Assembly: GCA_947503715.1 (NCBI GenBank)
Contig: CANNER010000002.1
Span: 744,001-808,000, forward strand
DNA length: 64,000 nt
Origin: an uncultured Caulobacterales bacterium
GTDB taxonomy: Bacteria > Pseudomonadota > Alphaproteobacteria > Caulobacterales > Maricaulaceae
Direction of reading: 5' to 3'
This document shows, piece by piece, positions 17,630-27,692 of this stretch. The translations under genes and the position numbers were made by a program. The notes beneath the pieces are model-generated. The model did no database searches. It was not told the origin of the DNA and saw only the letters and a list, made by a program, of their open reading frames with translations. Position 1 is the first letter of the stretch, and each line of letters opens with the position of its first letter.

Positions 17630-18232
17630 ATGTCCAACGTATCAATTCGGGAGTGGGCTATGCGCACAGTAATGATGACAGGACTCATAGGGCTAAGCGT
17701 AGGCCTGAGCGGTTGTTCGCAAATTTCCAGTCTCTGGAAGGGCAAGTCTGACACTAAGGTTGAACAGGAGGCGGCACTCCGCTCAACACCCTCACAGGAT
17801 TACGGTTTTGGTGATGGTAGCTATGAAGTCGACCTTTATGAGGCCCCAACTGAATCCGTTTATGCGGGATATGAGGTCGAGCTCTATAATCCGTCACAAT
17901 ATTACTATTACGGCTATGGTGACACGGGACGTCGTGCATTCACGACATCAGTAACAGCAGACCCGCGAGAGGCGGCCTTCGTCAAGCTTAACGGGCAATC
18001 CGATGCCAATGATTGGCGTAATTGCGAAACCCGACATCAGGGTTATCTCTTTCTTTCTGAGTATGATTTTCGTCTCGACCCGGAATTCGAAGTGTGCATG
18101 CGCAATAAGGGCTATGTCTTGACGAGCGAGGCCGGTTTTTCATCGGGGCAGGCTTTGAGCGCGCAAACCGCCGGACTTCGCGGCTATGCAACATCTTCCA
18201 GTCTTTCCTATGGCGGGACTTATTACCCTTAG
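17630..18232 (+). CDS. Hypothetical tyrosine-rich lipoprotein
   Basis: 200 residues with a lipoprotein signal (LSGC, from an inner ATG at 17660 if the shorter start is used). The middle is rich in Tyr, Gly and acidic residues, with a run of four Tyr near residue 90. The C-terminal part holds two Cys, in DWRNCETRHQGY and EVCMRNKGY, possibly a disulphide, a pattern seen in small envelope lipoproteins. No known family. The stop overlaps the end of the opposing SDR gene by four bases. Confidence 0.65.
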   Translation: MSNVSIREWAMRTVMMTGLIGLSVGLSGCSQISSLWKGKSDTKVEQEAALRSTPSQDYGFGDGSYEVDLYEAPTESVYAGYEVELYNPSQYYYYGYGDTGRRAFTTSVTADPREAAFVKLNGQSDANDWRNCETRHQGYLFLSEYDFRLDPEFEVCMRNKGYVLTSEAGFSSGQALSAQTAGLRGYATSSSLSYGGTYYP

Positions 18233-19086
18233 CCTTCAGCTTTGAGGATGGCCTTTAAACCGTTTTGAAAATGATAAAAGGTCGGGGTAAAGCCCAATTC
18301 ATGCGTAGCGCGATCAATGCTAATTCGCTTACATTCGGCGTAAAATGTCCGCGCCATATCTGACACGTCCTCGCTCCCGACACTGACGCGCGGCGGTGGT
18401 GGCAGGTCAAGAAGCTGTGCCGCGTAATCCAGCACATCCTGCGGCGGGGCAGGGTTCCCATCCGCCAAATTGTAAATGGCCTGTGGATTTGGTTTGTCCG
18501 AACTTAGCAAGAGAGCGCTGACAATATCGTCGACATGGATGCGGTTGACGACATGACCCTCTTTAATGACCGCGCGGGCCTTGCCCTGGCGTAATTTGTC
18601 AAAGGGCGACCGTCCGGGGCCGTAAATTCCCGCCAGTCGGAAAATATGAACGGGCCAACCTGTTTCCACCCATGCAATCTCCGCCTCTGCACGTGCCTTG
18701 CCGCGTTTTAAACCGGGTGTCGGGGCTTCACCTTCAAAAGCCCAGCGGCCTTGACGATCCCCATAGACTGAGGTCGCGGACAGATAGGCAATCCATTTGG
18801 CAGAGGGTATGAGCTTGCCGAGCGCTGCTAATGCGGGGTCAGAGCCGTCCTTATGGGGCGGGATGGATGTCACAATCATATCCGCTGATTGGAAAATCTT
18901 ACGTAGATCGTCGGACGCCTCTCCATCAAACGCCAGACATTTCACGCCATCTAGATCTGTCTGCCCATCCCGCGTTGTCACGGTGACCGCATAGCCTCGC
19001 GAGATCAGCGCGGGCGCAAGATGCGATGCGGTATATCCCGCACCAAGCAGGAGCGCAGATTGAGGCTTATTAATGCGACCGTTCAT
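18229..19086 (-). CDS. NAD(P)-dependent SDR-like epimerase/reductase (YeeZ-like)
   Basis: 285 residues with an N-terminal Rossmann fold, LLGAGYTASHLAPALISRG, giving a GxGxxA/S nucleotide site. YLSATSVYGDRQG and FRLAGIYGPGRS are the substrate-side strands of extended SDRs such as YeeZ and NAD-dependent epimerases. The usual YxxxK is altered: the Tyr lies in SVYG and the region after it reads KRGKARAE. The substrate is unknown. It has its own start, divergent from the TPR gene. Confidence 0.82.
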   Translation of the reverse strand: MNGRINKPQSALLLGAGYTASHLAPALISRGYAVTVTTRDGQTDLDGVKCLAFDGEASDDLRKIFQSADMIVTSIPPHKDGSDPALAALGKLIPSAKWIAYLSATSVYGDRQGRWAFEGEAPTPGLKRGKARAEAEIAWVETGWPVHIFRLAGIYGPGRSPFDKLRQGKARAVIKEGHVVNRIHVDDIVSALLLSSDKPNPQAIYNLADGNPAPPQDVLDYAAQLLDLPPPPRVSVGSEDVSDMARTFYAECKRISIDRATHELGFTPTFYHFQNGLKAILKAEG

Positions 19087-19120
19087 TGTCGGCTCAGTTT
19101 CCCCCCGCTATGGCGCGTCT

Positions 19121-19792
19121 ATGACAAGATTAGCTCTCATCACATTTCTATCTTTTGCCTTTAGCATGCCCGCCCTTGCTGCGGACTTAACGGCGGAATT
19201 TGATCAGCGCCATGAGGAATGTCTTGAATCCATCGCGGCAGATGCGGAAATCGCTTATGAGGACGCGTTGATTTGGGTTGATGATGGCGGGGGTCGCCGT
19301 GCCAAACATTGCGTCGCCATGGCTCTCTATGCGTTGGGGCAGGAAAAACAGGCGGCGTTCAAACTGGATGAGCTTGCCAAAGCGACAGATGGTGGCAGTC
19401 CCGCCATGCGGGCAAATTTCTACCTTGAGGCCGCGAATTTCTGGCTGGCCGCAGAAGAGGCGACGAAAGCCTATACGTCTGCAACGGCCGGCTTAGACAT
19501 CGCCTATCAAAATACCGACCTGCGTATTGCCCGCGCCCGCGCCTATGCGCTGTCCGGGCGATATGATTATGCCGAGACGGATTTGACCTCTGTTCTGACT
19601 CTGGACCCGACCCGCGCCGACGCACTTCGCTACCGTGCCGATGCGAAATTTAAGCAGGATAAATTGAACGAGGCGCAGGTGGATATTGAGGCCTCCCTCG
19701 ATCTTGATCCCCAATCGGTCGAAACGGCTTTATTGCGCGGACAAATCCGTGAGGCCGTTCGGCTAAAGGGTGTCGAAACAGCGACAGAATAG
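19121..19792 (+). CDS. Secreted tetratricopeptide repeat protein
   Basis: About 223 residues. A signal peptide (MTRLALITFLSFAFSMPALA) is followed by helical repeats. Clear TPR units lie in the second half, including YALSGRYDYAETDLTSVLTLDP and RADAKFKQDKLNEAQVDIEASLDLDP. One Cys pair, in ECLESIAA and KHCVAMALY, may be oxidised. A periplasmic scaffold role is inferred. The ATG at 19121 starts the signal peptide; the frame is open further upstream to 19073. Confidence 0.82.
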   Translation: MTRLALITFLSFAFSMPALAADLTAEFDQRHEECLESIAADAEIAYEDALIWVDDGGGRRAKHCVAMALYALGQEKQAAFKLDELAKATDGGSPAMRANFYLEAANFWLAAEEATKAYTSATAGLDIAYQNTDLRIARARAYALSGRYDYAETDLTSVLTLDPTRADALRYRADAKFKQDKLNEAQVDIEASLDLDPQSVETALLRGQIREAVRLKGVETATE

Positions 19793-19860
19793 AAAAGCCG
19801 GATTGACGCCTATACGGTTTTGCCTTCAAGATAATCCGCACGCCGCCGTCGGATATCGCC

Positions 19861-20889
19861 ATGATCGCCCATACAATTATCGAGACATCCGATTTGGACG
19901 CGGCCGTCCTGTTTTACGATAAGCTATTTGCCATCATGGGCGGACGGTCCATCCGCTCCCGCGAATGGGAACGCGCCTATGCTGTCCATCGCGGTGCGCC
20001 CGCCTTTGTTTTGCAAGAGATTAAATCCGGTGCTGCAACCCCAACGGGTCAGCGCGCCATAATTGTTCTGCAATGCAACACAGAGGCCGATGTCCAGAAG
20101 GTTTACGACACGGCGTTGCGCCTCGGGGGACAGCCGGACAGCGCCCCGGCTTGGCAGGATGAAACGATATTTACAGCCTCCTTATATGATAAAGACGGCC
20201 ATAAGATTGGGTTGCGCGCACGGCAGAAAACGCGTCTGCCTGTACCTCAAAAATTAAGACGGGGTTCCCGACAGGAAGATGACCGTGCGTCCGTGGCAAG
20301 CGGAATTAAACTGCTCGATATTGTCGAGCGATATAAATCGCTGGATGACGCGACGATCCTTGATTTTGGCTGCGGGGCGAAAATCGCGCAGGCCCTGCAC
20401 CAGATCGGCGACCCGCAATTCCGTTATTACGGTTTGGATATTTATTCTGAACTGATTGAATTCTTACAGCAGAGTTTCCTAGACGATCCTGCCTACGCGT
20501 TTTCCGTCGTGCCGTTTCATAACGCAATGTATAATCCAACGGGTGAGATGATGACGCCGGATTCGGCCCTCCCCATTCCAGACATTCGCGCCGATATTAT
20601 CACGATGTTCTCCGTCGTGACCCATCTCAATCCGGAGGACTGTGTCGCCGTTCTTTCGATTTTGAAACGATATGCCAAGCCGGAGACACGCCTGATTTTC
20701 TCAACCTTTCTGCAGCCCGATCAAGTCGAGCCTTTCGTAGATCAAGACCCAATGCGTCCTTTGCTCGAGGCGAAATACAGACCGGATTTCATGCGCGAGC
20801 TAATTACAAATGCAGGTTGGAGCATCGTCGAGGAAAATCCGCCCTTTAGAAAACTCATCCAACATTACTTCGTCTGCGAGTTGAGCTGA
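19861..20889 (+). CDS. Fusion of a VOC (glyoxalase-like) domain and a SAM-dependent methyltransferase
   Basis: 342 residues in one frame. Residues 1-122 form a vicinal oxygen chelate domain, beginning IIETSDLDAAVLFYDKLF and ending SLYDKDGHKIGLRAR. A linker of 25 residues follows. From about 155 on, a class I methyltransferase starts with ILDFGCGAK (SAM-binding motif I), YYGLDIYSEL as motif II, and later ITMFSVVTHLNPEDC. Neither domain shows which substrate it uses. The glyoxalase motif lacks obvious metal histidines after the first strand, so it may only bind substrate. I do not recall this pairing as a named family. Confidence 0.8.
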   Translation: MIAHTIIETSDLDAAVLFYDKLFAIMGGRSIRSREWERAYAVHRGAPAFVLQEIKSGAATPTGQRAIIVLQCNTEADVQKVYDTALRLGGQPDSAPAWQDETIFTASLYDKDGHKIGLRARQKTRLPVPQKLRRGSRQEDDRASVASGIKLLDIVERYKSLDDATILDFGCGAKIAQALHQIGDPQFRYYGLDIYSELIEFLQQSFLDDPAYAFSVVPFHNAMYNPTGEMMTPDSALPIPDIRADIITMFSVVTHLNPEDCVAVLSILKRYAKPETRLIFSTFLQPDQVEPFVDQDPMRPLLEAKYRPDFMRELITNAGWSIVEENPPFRKLIQHYFVCELS

Positions 20890-23223
20890 TTAATTCTCCG
20901 TTCCATAATCCGGCGCGAGTGTCTCGCTGAAAAATTCCAAGATCTGACGGTCTCGATGAATACGGTTGGCGGTATTCCGGAAGCCGTGTTTCTCGCCCGG
21001 ATAGGTCTGAATACGCATATTGTGCATGTTATTTTTCTGCACAGCGTCCATGAGTTTGATTGAGTGGCGGAACACAACATTATCATCGGCCATCCCGTGG
21101 ATGAGCAAGACGGGTTCCGTCAATCCGTCGAGATATTTAAACACGCTACCATCCTCGTAGCTACCAGCCGTGTAATTCTCCGCGCCAACTGTCGGGTCAC
21201 CGAGATAGCGTTCCGTATAGGCCGTATCGTAAAGCGTCCAATCCGTGACGGGTGCGCCGGAGACACCGGATTTGTAATGGTCGGTCTGTGCCAGCATATG
21301 CAGGCTCATATAGCCGCCATAAGACCAGCCATAGACGCCCATATTCTCGCCATCGACAAAGGGTTGTGAGGCCAGCCAGTCCGCGCCTGTGGATTGGTCG
21401 ATGACTTCGATCTGGCCCATACTGCGGTAGAGATGATCTTCGAATGCCTTACCCCGGTTGGTCGCGCCGCGATTGTCGAGCGTGAAGACAATAAACCCGT
21501 GATGGGCGAGCATATTTGCGAGCTGTTTCCGCCCAAATCCGCGCCGCACACGTTGTACACCCGGACCGCCATAGACGATGGTGATGGCGGGACGTGTTTC
21601 GCCCGCTTTCAGGTCTTTTGGTTTGAAGAGCATGTAATCCAGCGGGGTGCCGTCTTCAGCGTTAATTTGGCCATATTCGGGTGTAATATGCGCGTCGAGA
21701 TGCGGCGCGTAAGGATGGCTTTCATCCAGATTATTCTCGTTCAGCCAAGCCAGCGGGGTGCCATCCGCTTGCATAGCGCGCAGGGTTGCGGGTATGATAT
21801 CATCCGTATGGGTCTGTAAAAAACGGGTGCAATCCCCATTAAAAGACGCCCCGAATAGCCCGTCGCCCTGCGTAATTTGTGCGACAGTCGGCCCGTCTTC
21901 TGCGAGGGAAACTTTGAAAATATGGTTTGAGAGCGGGGTGTCCTGCCATCCGCTGACAAATACGCTCTCATCTGCACGACAGACGAGGTGATTGGCGTTC
22001 AGCGTCTCCGGGGTGAGGGCGTTTATGGTCCCGTTAGCGTCCACTTTGAAAATCTGACGGACATCATTGCGCTGGGCTGACCAGAGCATGCCGCCCTCTT
22101 CCGTTGGCATCATGGGCGGACCGATATTTAACCAGGTCGGAGAGGTTTCTTCATAGAAGAGTTCTTTTGCGCCCGTTTTCGCATTGACCTTGTAAATCCG
22201 GTGCGTCTTGTGATCGCGGGCAAGGACGCCGACAAAGGCGGTCACATTGTCCGGCGCCCACGCGACGCGGGTCAGATAGATATCATCGCCAAGAGTGTCG
22301 TCATCATCCAGTGCAACCCAGCGTGTCTTTCCGCCTGTGGCCGAGACAAAACCTAGCTTCACGGTCGCATTATCTGTTCCGGCAAAGGGATAGCGCTGCG
22401 CGATATTCGTCACGCCGTCCGTGCCGAAATCAATGCGATTTTCAATCGCGACGGGGCTTTCATCGATTTGAGTATAGGCGACCATTTTTGCGTCGCGGGA
22501 CAGCCAATATCCCGTCGCGCGGTCCAGCTCTTCCTGCACGACAAAACTGGCCGTCGCATTGCGGATTGTATCCGTACTGCCGTCTGAGAGTTGACGTTCC
22601 AGACCTGTTTCCAGATCTTTGATATAGAGTTCGTTCTCGCGGACATAGGCAACTTTTGTACCGTCAGCGCTGACTTTCGGGTCCGTCTCAAATCCCTTCG
22701 TCGCGGTGACTTGGCGGCTCTCAACCGCCGTTAAATCGTGAAGATAAATATCCCCACCTAACGGAAAGAGGAGAAGGTTCTCCCCAACCCAGCTATATGA
22801 CACGATACCGCTGCCATATTCACGGGCGCGCTCTCGGCGGTTTTTCTCCTCCTCGGACAGGACTTCCGGTCCCGCCAGCAGGTCGGTCGAACTGACGAGG
22901 AGGCGGCCTTCTCCAGTTTCCAGATCATAGGCCCAGAGGTCCTGTTGCGCCGCGTCATCCTCTCGCCCTTGCAAGACGGTCGCAAATTCACCCGACGGAG
23001 CAATCTGCACAGAGGATAGGCGCGTCCCGCCAAGCGCCGGAGAGCTGTTAATCCGTTCCGGCGTCAATCCACCCTGCACGGGCGTATTTCGAATATAATT
23101 TACGGGCTGTGTCTCAGCTTGTGACTGCATCACGGCTTCTTTCAAAGTCGTGGGTGGTTCATCGGACGCGGTACAAGCGGCGAGAGCCATTGAGAGAAGA
23201 AGAGCGGGGAGAACAAGTTTCAT
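20890..23223 (-). CDS. Prolyl oligopeptidase family (S9) lipoprotein, DPP IV type
   Basis: A serine peptidase that removes dipeptides from the N-terminus of peptides, probably those with Pro at position 2. A lipoprotein signal (lipobox LAAC) is followed by a DPP IV N-terminal beta-propeller (about residues 70-480). The catalytic domain carries GWSYGGYMS (Ser), MADDNV (Asp) and EKHGF (His). 777 residues, normal length. The ATG at 23223 opens the lipoprotein signal; an upstream extension to 23280 looks unlikely. It converges on the fusion gene, with one base between the two stops. Confidence 0.92.
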   Translation of the reverse strand: MKLVLPALLLSMALAACTASDEPPTTLKEAVMQSQAETQPVNYIRNTPVQGGLTPERINSSPALGGTRLSSVQIAPSGEFATVLQGREDDAAQQDLWAYDLETGEGRLLVSSTDLLAGPEVLSEEEKNRRERAREYGSGIVSYSWVGENLLLFPLGGDIYLHDLTAVESRQVTATKGFETDPKVSADGTKVAYVRENELYIKDLETGLERQLSDGSTDTIRNATASFVVQEELDRATGYWLSRDAKMVAYTQIDESPVAIENRIDFGTDGVTNIAQRYPFAGTDNATVKLGFVSATGGKTRWVALDDDDTLGDDIYLTRVAWAPDNVTAFVGVLARDHKTHRIYKVNAKTGAKELFYEETSPTWLNIGPPMMPTEEGGMLWSAQRNDVRQIFKVDANGTINALTPETLNANHLVCRADESVFVSGWQDTPLSNHIFKVSLAEDGPTVAQITQGDGLFGASFNGDCTRFLQTHTDDIIPATLRAMQADGTPLAWLNENNLDESHPYAPHLDAHITPEYGQINAEDGTPLDYMLFKPKDLKAGETRPAITIVYGGPGVQRVRRGFGRKQLANMLAHHGFIVFTLDNRGATNRGKAFEDHLYRSMGQIEVIDQSTGADWLASQPFVDGENMGVYGWSYGGYMSLHMLAQTDHYKSGVSGAPVTDWTLYDTAYTERYLGDPTVGAENYTAGSYEDGSVFKYLDGLTEPVLLIHGMADDNVVFRHSIKLMDAVQKNNMHNMRIQTYPGEKHGFRNTANRIHRDRQILEFFSETLAPDYGTEN

Positions 23224-23346
23224 GTCCCGCTTTTGCGACGGCGAGAGGGGGAGTGCAAGCGATGTCATGCGGAGAAACATTGCGCAGAGATAATTTGTTC
23301 AACGAAAAACCCCATGCCAAGTCTTCGTTGAATAGGGGAGTTGGGG

Positions 23347-24657
23347 ATGTTGTTTTTGAAAATATGGGTTCGGTGGATAGCCCTGCTCACATGTCTGTTT
23401 GGCTTTGCCGCCTGTCAGGAGAGTTTGGTTCCTGAACCTGAATTGTCAGATCAAAATATCCAAGACTTAACGGAGCAAATCAAATGGCTGGATAGCAGTG
23501 TGACCTGCGAGCGTTTGGACGCATTGGTCAGACGCGTTGGCAATGTCGAGGCGATCCCGGAATTTTATCGGCGAAAGCTCTGGGCACAACAAGCGGTCTG
23601 CAGTGTGACACCCGGAACTGATATCAACAGATCTGCCTATGAAATGACCAAAGCGGCTGGAATATGGGCTGACTTATCAGAAGATGTTGTGACGCTTTAT
23701 GCGAAGTCCACGACCGCTTCTGAACCTCAGCTATGTTGCGCGATACAGAAAGCGGTTTGGGGCCCTATCGGGGACATTGAGGATAAAATCTGGAAAGCGA
23801 GACTTCGCCTGAAAGAAGCAGATCGGGCAAGCCTCATGTTCATGGATACGAGCGGGACAAACCCTGATTTTAGTCCGCTCATTATCCAAGGCGAAAATGC
23901 TGATATTGTAGATGTTCCGTTTCTAAGCGACCCTGCTATCAAATTGTCCGGTACATTTGAACAACGTCAAATTTCCAGTTCTGAATTGGGAGAGACGCGA
24001 ACGGTTAGTATCTACACAGCCAAAGGAAAATATGATCCCAATGCGCCCGTCATCATCTTAGCAGATGGTATCAGTTTGGGATATTACGCTCGTATGATCG
24101 ACCCAATGATTGAACAGGGTTTGATAAAACCTGTTAACTTTATGGGTATTCATTCGGAGCGAGACTCCATCTCTGAAGCATTGCGAGATTTGCCGAAAGA
24201 TCCGCGGGCGTCAGATTATCTGCCCGGATATGACAAGGATTTTCCTGACAGATTTGATAATCACATGGAATTCATCTTCGAGACCGCGCTTCCAACACTA
24301 TTTCCATCCTCAGAGAATAGTCGCAGACTGGCCGTAGGCGGTCATTCGAATGGCGCCGTATTTTCAGTTCATGCCGGTGTGAGAAACCCAAACCTCGTGG
24401 ATGCTGTTTTATCTGTCTCAGGTGGGTTTGGCGGCTTGAAAGCCGCACAGGAATGCTCAGAGGACGGCGCTAACTTTTATATTTCTGCGGGAGTGTATGA
24501 GCCGTCTTTCCTGGCCTCTACGGAAGTGACCGAACAGACATTGAAAGCGCAGGGATGTAACACCCGCGCGACCTATCATCCCGTCGGTCACGATCCCGGA
24601 TTTTTCAGGACAGAACTTTACCGCTTTCTCTTGGCGGAGTTCGGCAATGACTTATAA
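23347..24657 (+). CDS. Alpha/beta hydrolase lipoprotein (esterase D/enterochelin esterase-like)
   Basis: About 436 residues. A lipoprotein signal (lipobox FAAC) opens a long N-terminal part (residues 20-195) of unknown fold with several Cys. The second half is an alpha/beta hydrolase related to the esterase D/enterochelin esterase group: nucleophile elbow GGHSNGAVFS, a DFPDRFDNHMEFI segment, and a C-terminal GHDPGF with the likely catalytic His. It may cleave esters outside the cytoplasm. The ATG at 23347 follows a strong GGGGAG site, rather than the TTG at 23341. Confidence 0.78.
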   Translation: MLFLKIWVRWIALLTCLFGFAACQESLVPEPELSDQNIQDLTEQIKWLDSSVTCERLDALVRRVGNVEAIPEFYRRKLWAQQAVCSVTPGTDINRSAYEMTKAAGIWADLSEDVVTLYAKSTTASEPQLCCAIQKAVWGPIGDIEDKIWKARLRLKEADRASLMFMDTSGTNPDFSPLIIQGENADIVDVPFLSDPAIKLSGTFEQRQISSSELGETRTVSIYTAKGKYDPNAPVIILADGISLGYYARMIDPMIEQGLIKPVNFMGIHSERDSISEALRDLPKDPRASDYLPGYDKDFPDRFDNHMEFIFETALPTLFPSSENSRRLAVGGHSNGAVFSVHAGVRNPNLVDAVLSVSGGFGGLKAAQECSEDGANFYISAGVYEPSFLASTEVTEQTLKAQGCNTRATYHPVGHDPGFFRTELYRFLLAEFGNDL

Positions 24658-24751
24658 AGTTCCTTTGATATTTCATCCGCTGGAGTCTTTCGCTACCTTT
24701 TCATGAAAGAAGAGCTGCGCTACGCCCGTTTCATGTTAGTCCACGCCTCAC

Positions 24752-26203
24752 ATGCCTGATCTCCGCCCCGTTTTCTTCGTCATTGGATTGATGAGCGCTG
24801 CGCTTGGCGTTTTAATGTTCATCCCGATGTTGGTCGATTTGTTTGACGAAGCGCGGGCGTGGCGGGCCTTTGGCATTTCCGGTGGGATTGTGACGCTGTT
24901 CGGTGCGTTATTGGCGACAATTACCTATACGCCCGACCCGACTTTGCGGGCGCGGGGGGCTTTTGTTCTCACCGTGTTTGCGTGGTTGACACTGGCCATT
25001 CTCTCCGCACTGCCCTTTCTCTTTGAACCGATAAATTTATCGCTGACCGATGCAATGTTTGAAGCGACGTCCGGCATTACGACGACCGGCGCGACGATCC
25101 TGACGGGTCTGGATGATATGCCGCGCGGGGTGCTGATGTGGCGCGCGATCCTGCAATGGATCGGCGGCGTGGGTATTGTCGTGACGGCGATGGCCGTGTT
25201 GCCGATGTTGAAGGTCGGCGGCATGCAGCTCTTCCGGTTGGAAAGTTCAGATATGGGCGAGAAAATCCTGCCGCGTGCGGCGAGTCTCGCCTTGGGAATT
25301 TCGCTGGTCTATCTCTTTCTGACGGTCTGTTGTTTCCTCGGATATATTTTTACAGGTATGTCGCCTTTCGACGCCGTGGCTCATGCGATGACGACGCTGG
25401 CGACAGGTGGATATTCCACGTCGGACCTGAGCATGGGCGGTTTCATGGATAATGGCGCAGACATTGTCGGCACGATTTTTATGATGCTCGCCGCGCTGCC
25501 ATTCGGGGTGTATCTGCTGATGACGACGCGCGGGGATTGGAAGGCGATTTTCCGCGACAGTCAGGTGCGGGCTTTTGTGACCGTGATTGCGGCGCTCACG
25601 CTTATCATCACATTCTTTCTTATTCTATCTGACCAGTTTGAATTGACCCGCGGGCTGAGGCTTGCCGTCTTTAATACGGTCTCTATCGTCACGGGGACCG
25701 GCTATGCGACGGCGGATTATAATGGCTGGGGGCCATTCGCGGTGACGGCCTTTTTTGCCTTCATGTTTATCGGCGGTTGTGCGGGATCAACCGCCTGCTC
25801 CATCAAGATTTTCCGATATCAAGTCGCCTTTGAAGCGATGCGCAATTACCTCTTCCGCATGCCGCGTGAACATGTCGTCGTGCCAATGCGTTATGGCGGG
25901 CAAGCGTTGCCACCCACCGTCGTCTATTCCGTGATGAGCTATTTTTTCGTCTTCTTCATGACCTTCGTCTTAACGGCAATCCTGCTCTCCCTCATCGGGT
26001 TGGACCCCATCACGGCATGGTCGGGCGCGGGGAGTGCGATCGCCAATGTCGGTCCGGGATTGGGCGAGATTATCGGTCCGGCCGGAACCTATCAGGACTT
26101 ACCCGGCTCTGCGAAATGGGTGCTCCTAACCGCGATGATTATTGGCCGATTGGAAATTGTGACGGCGTTGGTGCTGCTCACACCCGCGTTCTGGAAGTCG
26201 TAG
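24752..26203 (+). CDS. trkH: TrkH-family potassium uptake protein
   Basis: 483 residues, the membrane subunit of a Trk-type K+ uptake system. Four P-loop/filter segments are visible: TSGITTTGATIL, TTLATGGYSTSD, IVTGTGYATADYN and SAIANVGPGLGEI, each with the filter Gly. It normally works with the cytosolic regulator TrkA, which is not next to it. A second K+ system, ktrAB, lies about 5 kb further on. It precedes hslO, which faces it. Confidence 0.93.
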   Translation: MPDLRPVFFVIGLMSAALGVLMFIPMLVDLFDEARAWRAFGISGGIVTLFGALLATITYTPDPTLRARGAFVLTVFAWLTLAILSALPFLFEPINLSLTDAMFEATSGITTTGATILTGLDDMPRGVLMWRAILQWIGGVGIVVTAMAVLPMLKVGGMQLFRLESSDMGEKILPRAASLALGISLVYLFLTVCCFLGYIFTGMSPFDAVAHAMTTLATGGYSTSDLSMGGFMDNGADIVGTIFMMLAALPFGVYLLMTTRGDWKAIFRDSQVRAFVTVIAALTLIITFFLILSDQFELTRGLRLAVFNTVSIVTGTGYATADYNGWGPFAVTAFFAFMFIGGCAGSTACSIKIFRYQVAFEAMRNYLFRMPREHVVVPMRYGGQALPPTVVYSVMSYFFVFFMTFVLTAILLSLIGLDPITAWSGAGSAIANVGPGLGEIIGPAGTYQDLPGSAKWVLLTAMIIGRLEIVTALVLLTPAFWKS

Positions 26204-26229
26204 CCCAGTTTTGAGTGGGCGCGGGACGC

Positions 26230-27165
26230 CTAAGAAATATTCGCCGGATCAAACACGTAATTCGTCGCGCAAAATTCGCAATTCGCCGTGATGACGCCGT
26301 CCTGCACCATGTCTTGAATCGCAGTTTCGTCGAAACTCTTAAATGTATCCACGAGACGCTCGCGGGAACAGCGGCAATTGGCATTGACGTCATGCGTTTC
26401 GACAATCCGCACGCCGTCCTCATGGAACAGGCGAAAGAGCAGGCGATGCGTTGAGAGATCAGGATCGATCAGTTCCGCATCTGTCAGCGTTCCGAACAAG
26501 GTCTGCGCGGTCTGCCACGGCATGGTCGCATCGATGCGGGCTTCGTCATCCGCGATCTTCTGGATCATCATACCTCCGCCGGACCAATGCGCGCCGTCCG
26601 CGTCGACGGCCTGACCACAAGCGAGGCGGATTTTGGTTGGGATTTGCTCTGATTGATTAAAATAATGCTCTGCACAATCAGAGAGGCGGTCTCCGTCAAT
26701 CGCGGCGACGCCCTGATATTGATCCATATCCGGACCTTGATCGATCGTCATGGAGAAGGTCCCCGCACCGAGCAGTTCTTTTGCGGTGGGATTGCGGGAT
26801 TCGCTCTCAATCTCTTTGAGTTTTGTTTCATCCCAACGCGCATAGCCACGGATACTGCCCTCAGTCGTACAATCCGCCATCAGTAAGCTGATCGCGCCGT
26901 CATTTGTGCCGTGACACTGTACGACCAGACGGCCCTTGAATTTCAGGGATTGCGCAACGAGGGCACCCGTCATCATGGCTTCACCTAGGAGGCGGGCAAC
27001 AGCCTCCGGATAGCGGTTTTCGCCGCCCGGTCGCAGCGCTTGTTCTAAAGCCGGGCCGAGTTTCACAGCACGGCCACGCACGGGCTGGTCATCTAGTTGG
27101 AACACGGTGACTTGGTCGGTTGTATTGGCGTCTAATGTCGGGGTCGTATCGGTCATCCGCGCCAT
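26230..27165 (-). CDS. hslO: Redox-regulated chaperone Hsp33
   Basis: Holdase activated by oxidation, protecting unfolding proteins. 311 residues, slightly longer than the E. coli protein. The C-terminal zinc switch shows CRC and CEFC about 30 residues apart. The body has the usual LMADCTTEGSIRGYA and GGMMIQKI features. It is monocistronic and opposes trkH. Confidence 0.92.
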   Translation of the reverse strand: MARMTDTTPTLDANTTDQVTVFQLDDQPVRGRAVKLGPALEQALRPGGENRYPEAVARLLGEAMMTGALVAQSLKFKGRLVVQCHGTNDGAISLLMADCTTEGSIRGYARWDETKLKEIESESRNPTAKELLGAGTFSMTIDQGPDMDQYQGVAAIDGDRLSDCAEHYFNQSEQIPTKIRLACGQAVDADGAHWSGGGMMIQKIADDEARIDATMPWQTAQTLFGTLTDAELIDPDLSTHRLLFRLFHEDGVRIVETHDVNANCRCSRERLVDTFKSFDETAIQDMVQDGVITANCEFCATNYVFDPANIS

Positions 27166-27210
27166 GTGGGGGATGAAGGCTGAAGACGCAAGTAGCTGTC
27201 TGCAGACACG

Positions 27211-27235
27211 AAAAAACCCGCCGTCAGACGGGTTT
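27211..27235 (-). terminator. Rho-independent terminator after mscL
   Basis: Read on the minus strand, AACCCG and CGGGTT form a stem around an eight-base loop, and six T residues follow. It lies 41 bases after the mscL stop and before hslO, which is read the same way, so it would separate the two transcripts. Confidence 0.75.
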
Positions 27236-27275
27236 GATGTTTCAAATTTTTGGCTGCAGCTAACGGCCGTTTGAG

Positions 27276-27692
27276 CTAGTTGACTTGCTTCGCCATCAGA
27301 TCACGAATTTCTGCAAGCAGAACTTCGTTAGCTGGCGGAGCGGCTGGCGCTTCTTCTTCAGCCTTTTTCGTCTTGTTCATACCTTTGATGATCATGAACA
27401 TGACGAAGGCCACAATGATGAAACTGATGAGTGCATTGATAAAGAGGCCGTAACTGATAGCTGTTTCCGGCGTTGTGATCGTTCCGTCAGCCGCTACGAC
27501 AGCTTCGGTCATGACATATTTCATATTTGCCATATCGACGCCGCCCATGATTGGGCTGATGGCCGGCATGAAGACGTCACCGATGAACGATGTGACGACT
27601 GTTGCAAAGGCCGAACCCATCACGAAGCCGACGGCCATATCGACGAGGTTACCCTTCATCGCAAATTCTTTAAATTCTGAAATCATTCCCAT
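27276..27692 (-). CDS. mscL: Large-conductance mechanosensitive channel
   Basis: 138 residues, the pressure-release channel of the inner membrane. The signature [20 protein letters not shown] lies at residues 10-30, a second helix near residues 84-104, and a charged C-terminal helix ends in [11 protein letters not shown]. Normal length. The start has an AAGGGG site 9 bases upstream. It has its own terminator and is divergent from gloA. Confidence 0.95.
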   Translation of the reverse strand: MGMISEFKEFAMKGNLVDMAVGFVMGSAFATVVTSFIGDVFMPAISPIMGGVDMANMKYVMTEAVVAADGTITTPETAISYGLFINALISFIIVAFVMFMIIKGMNKTKKAEEEAPAAPPANEVLLAEIRDLMAKQVN

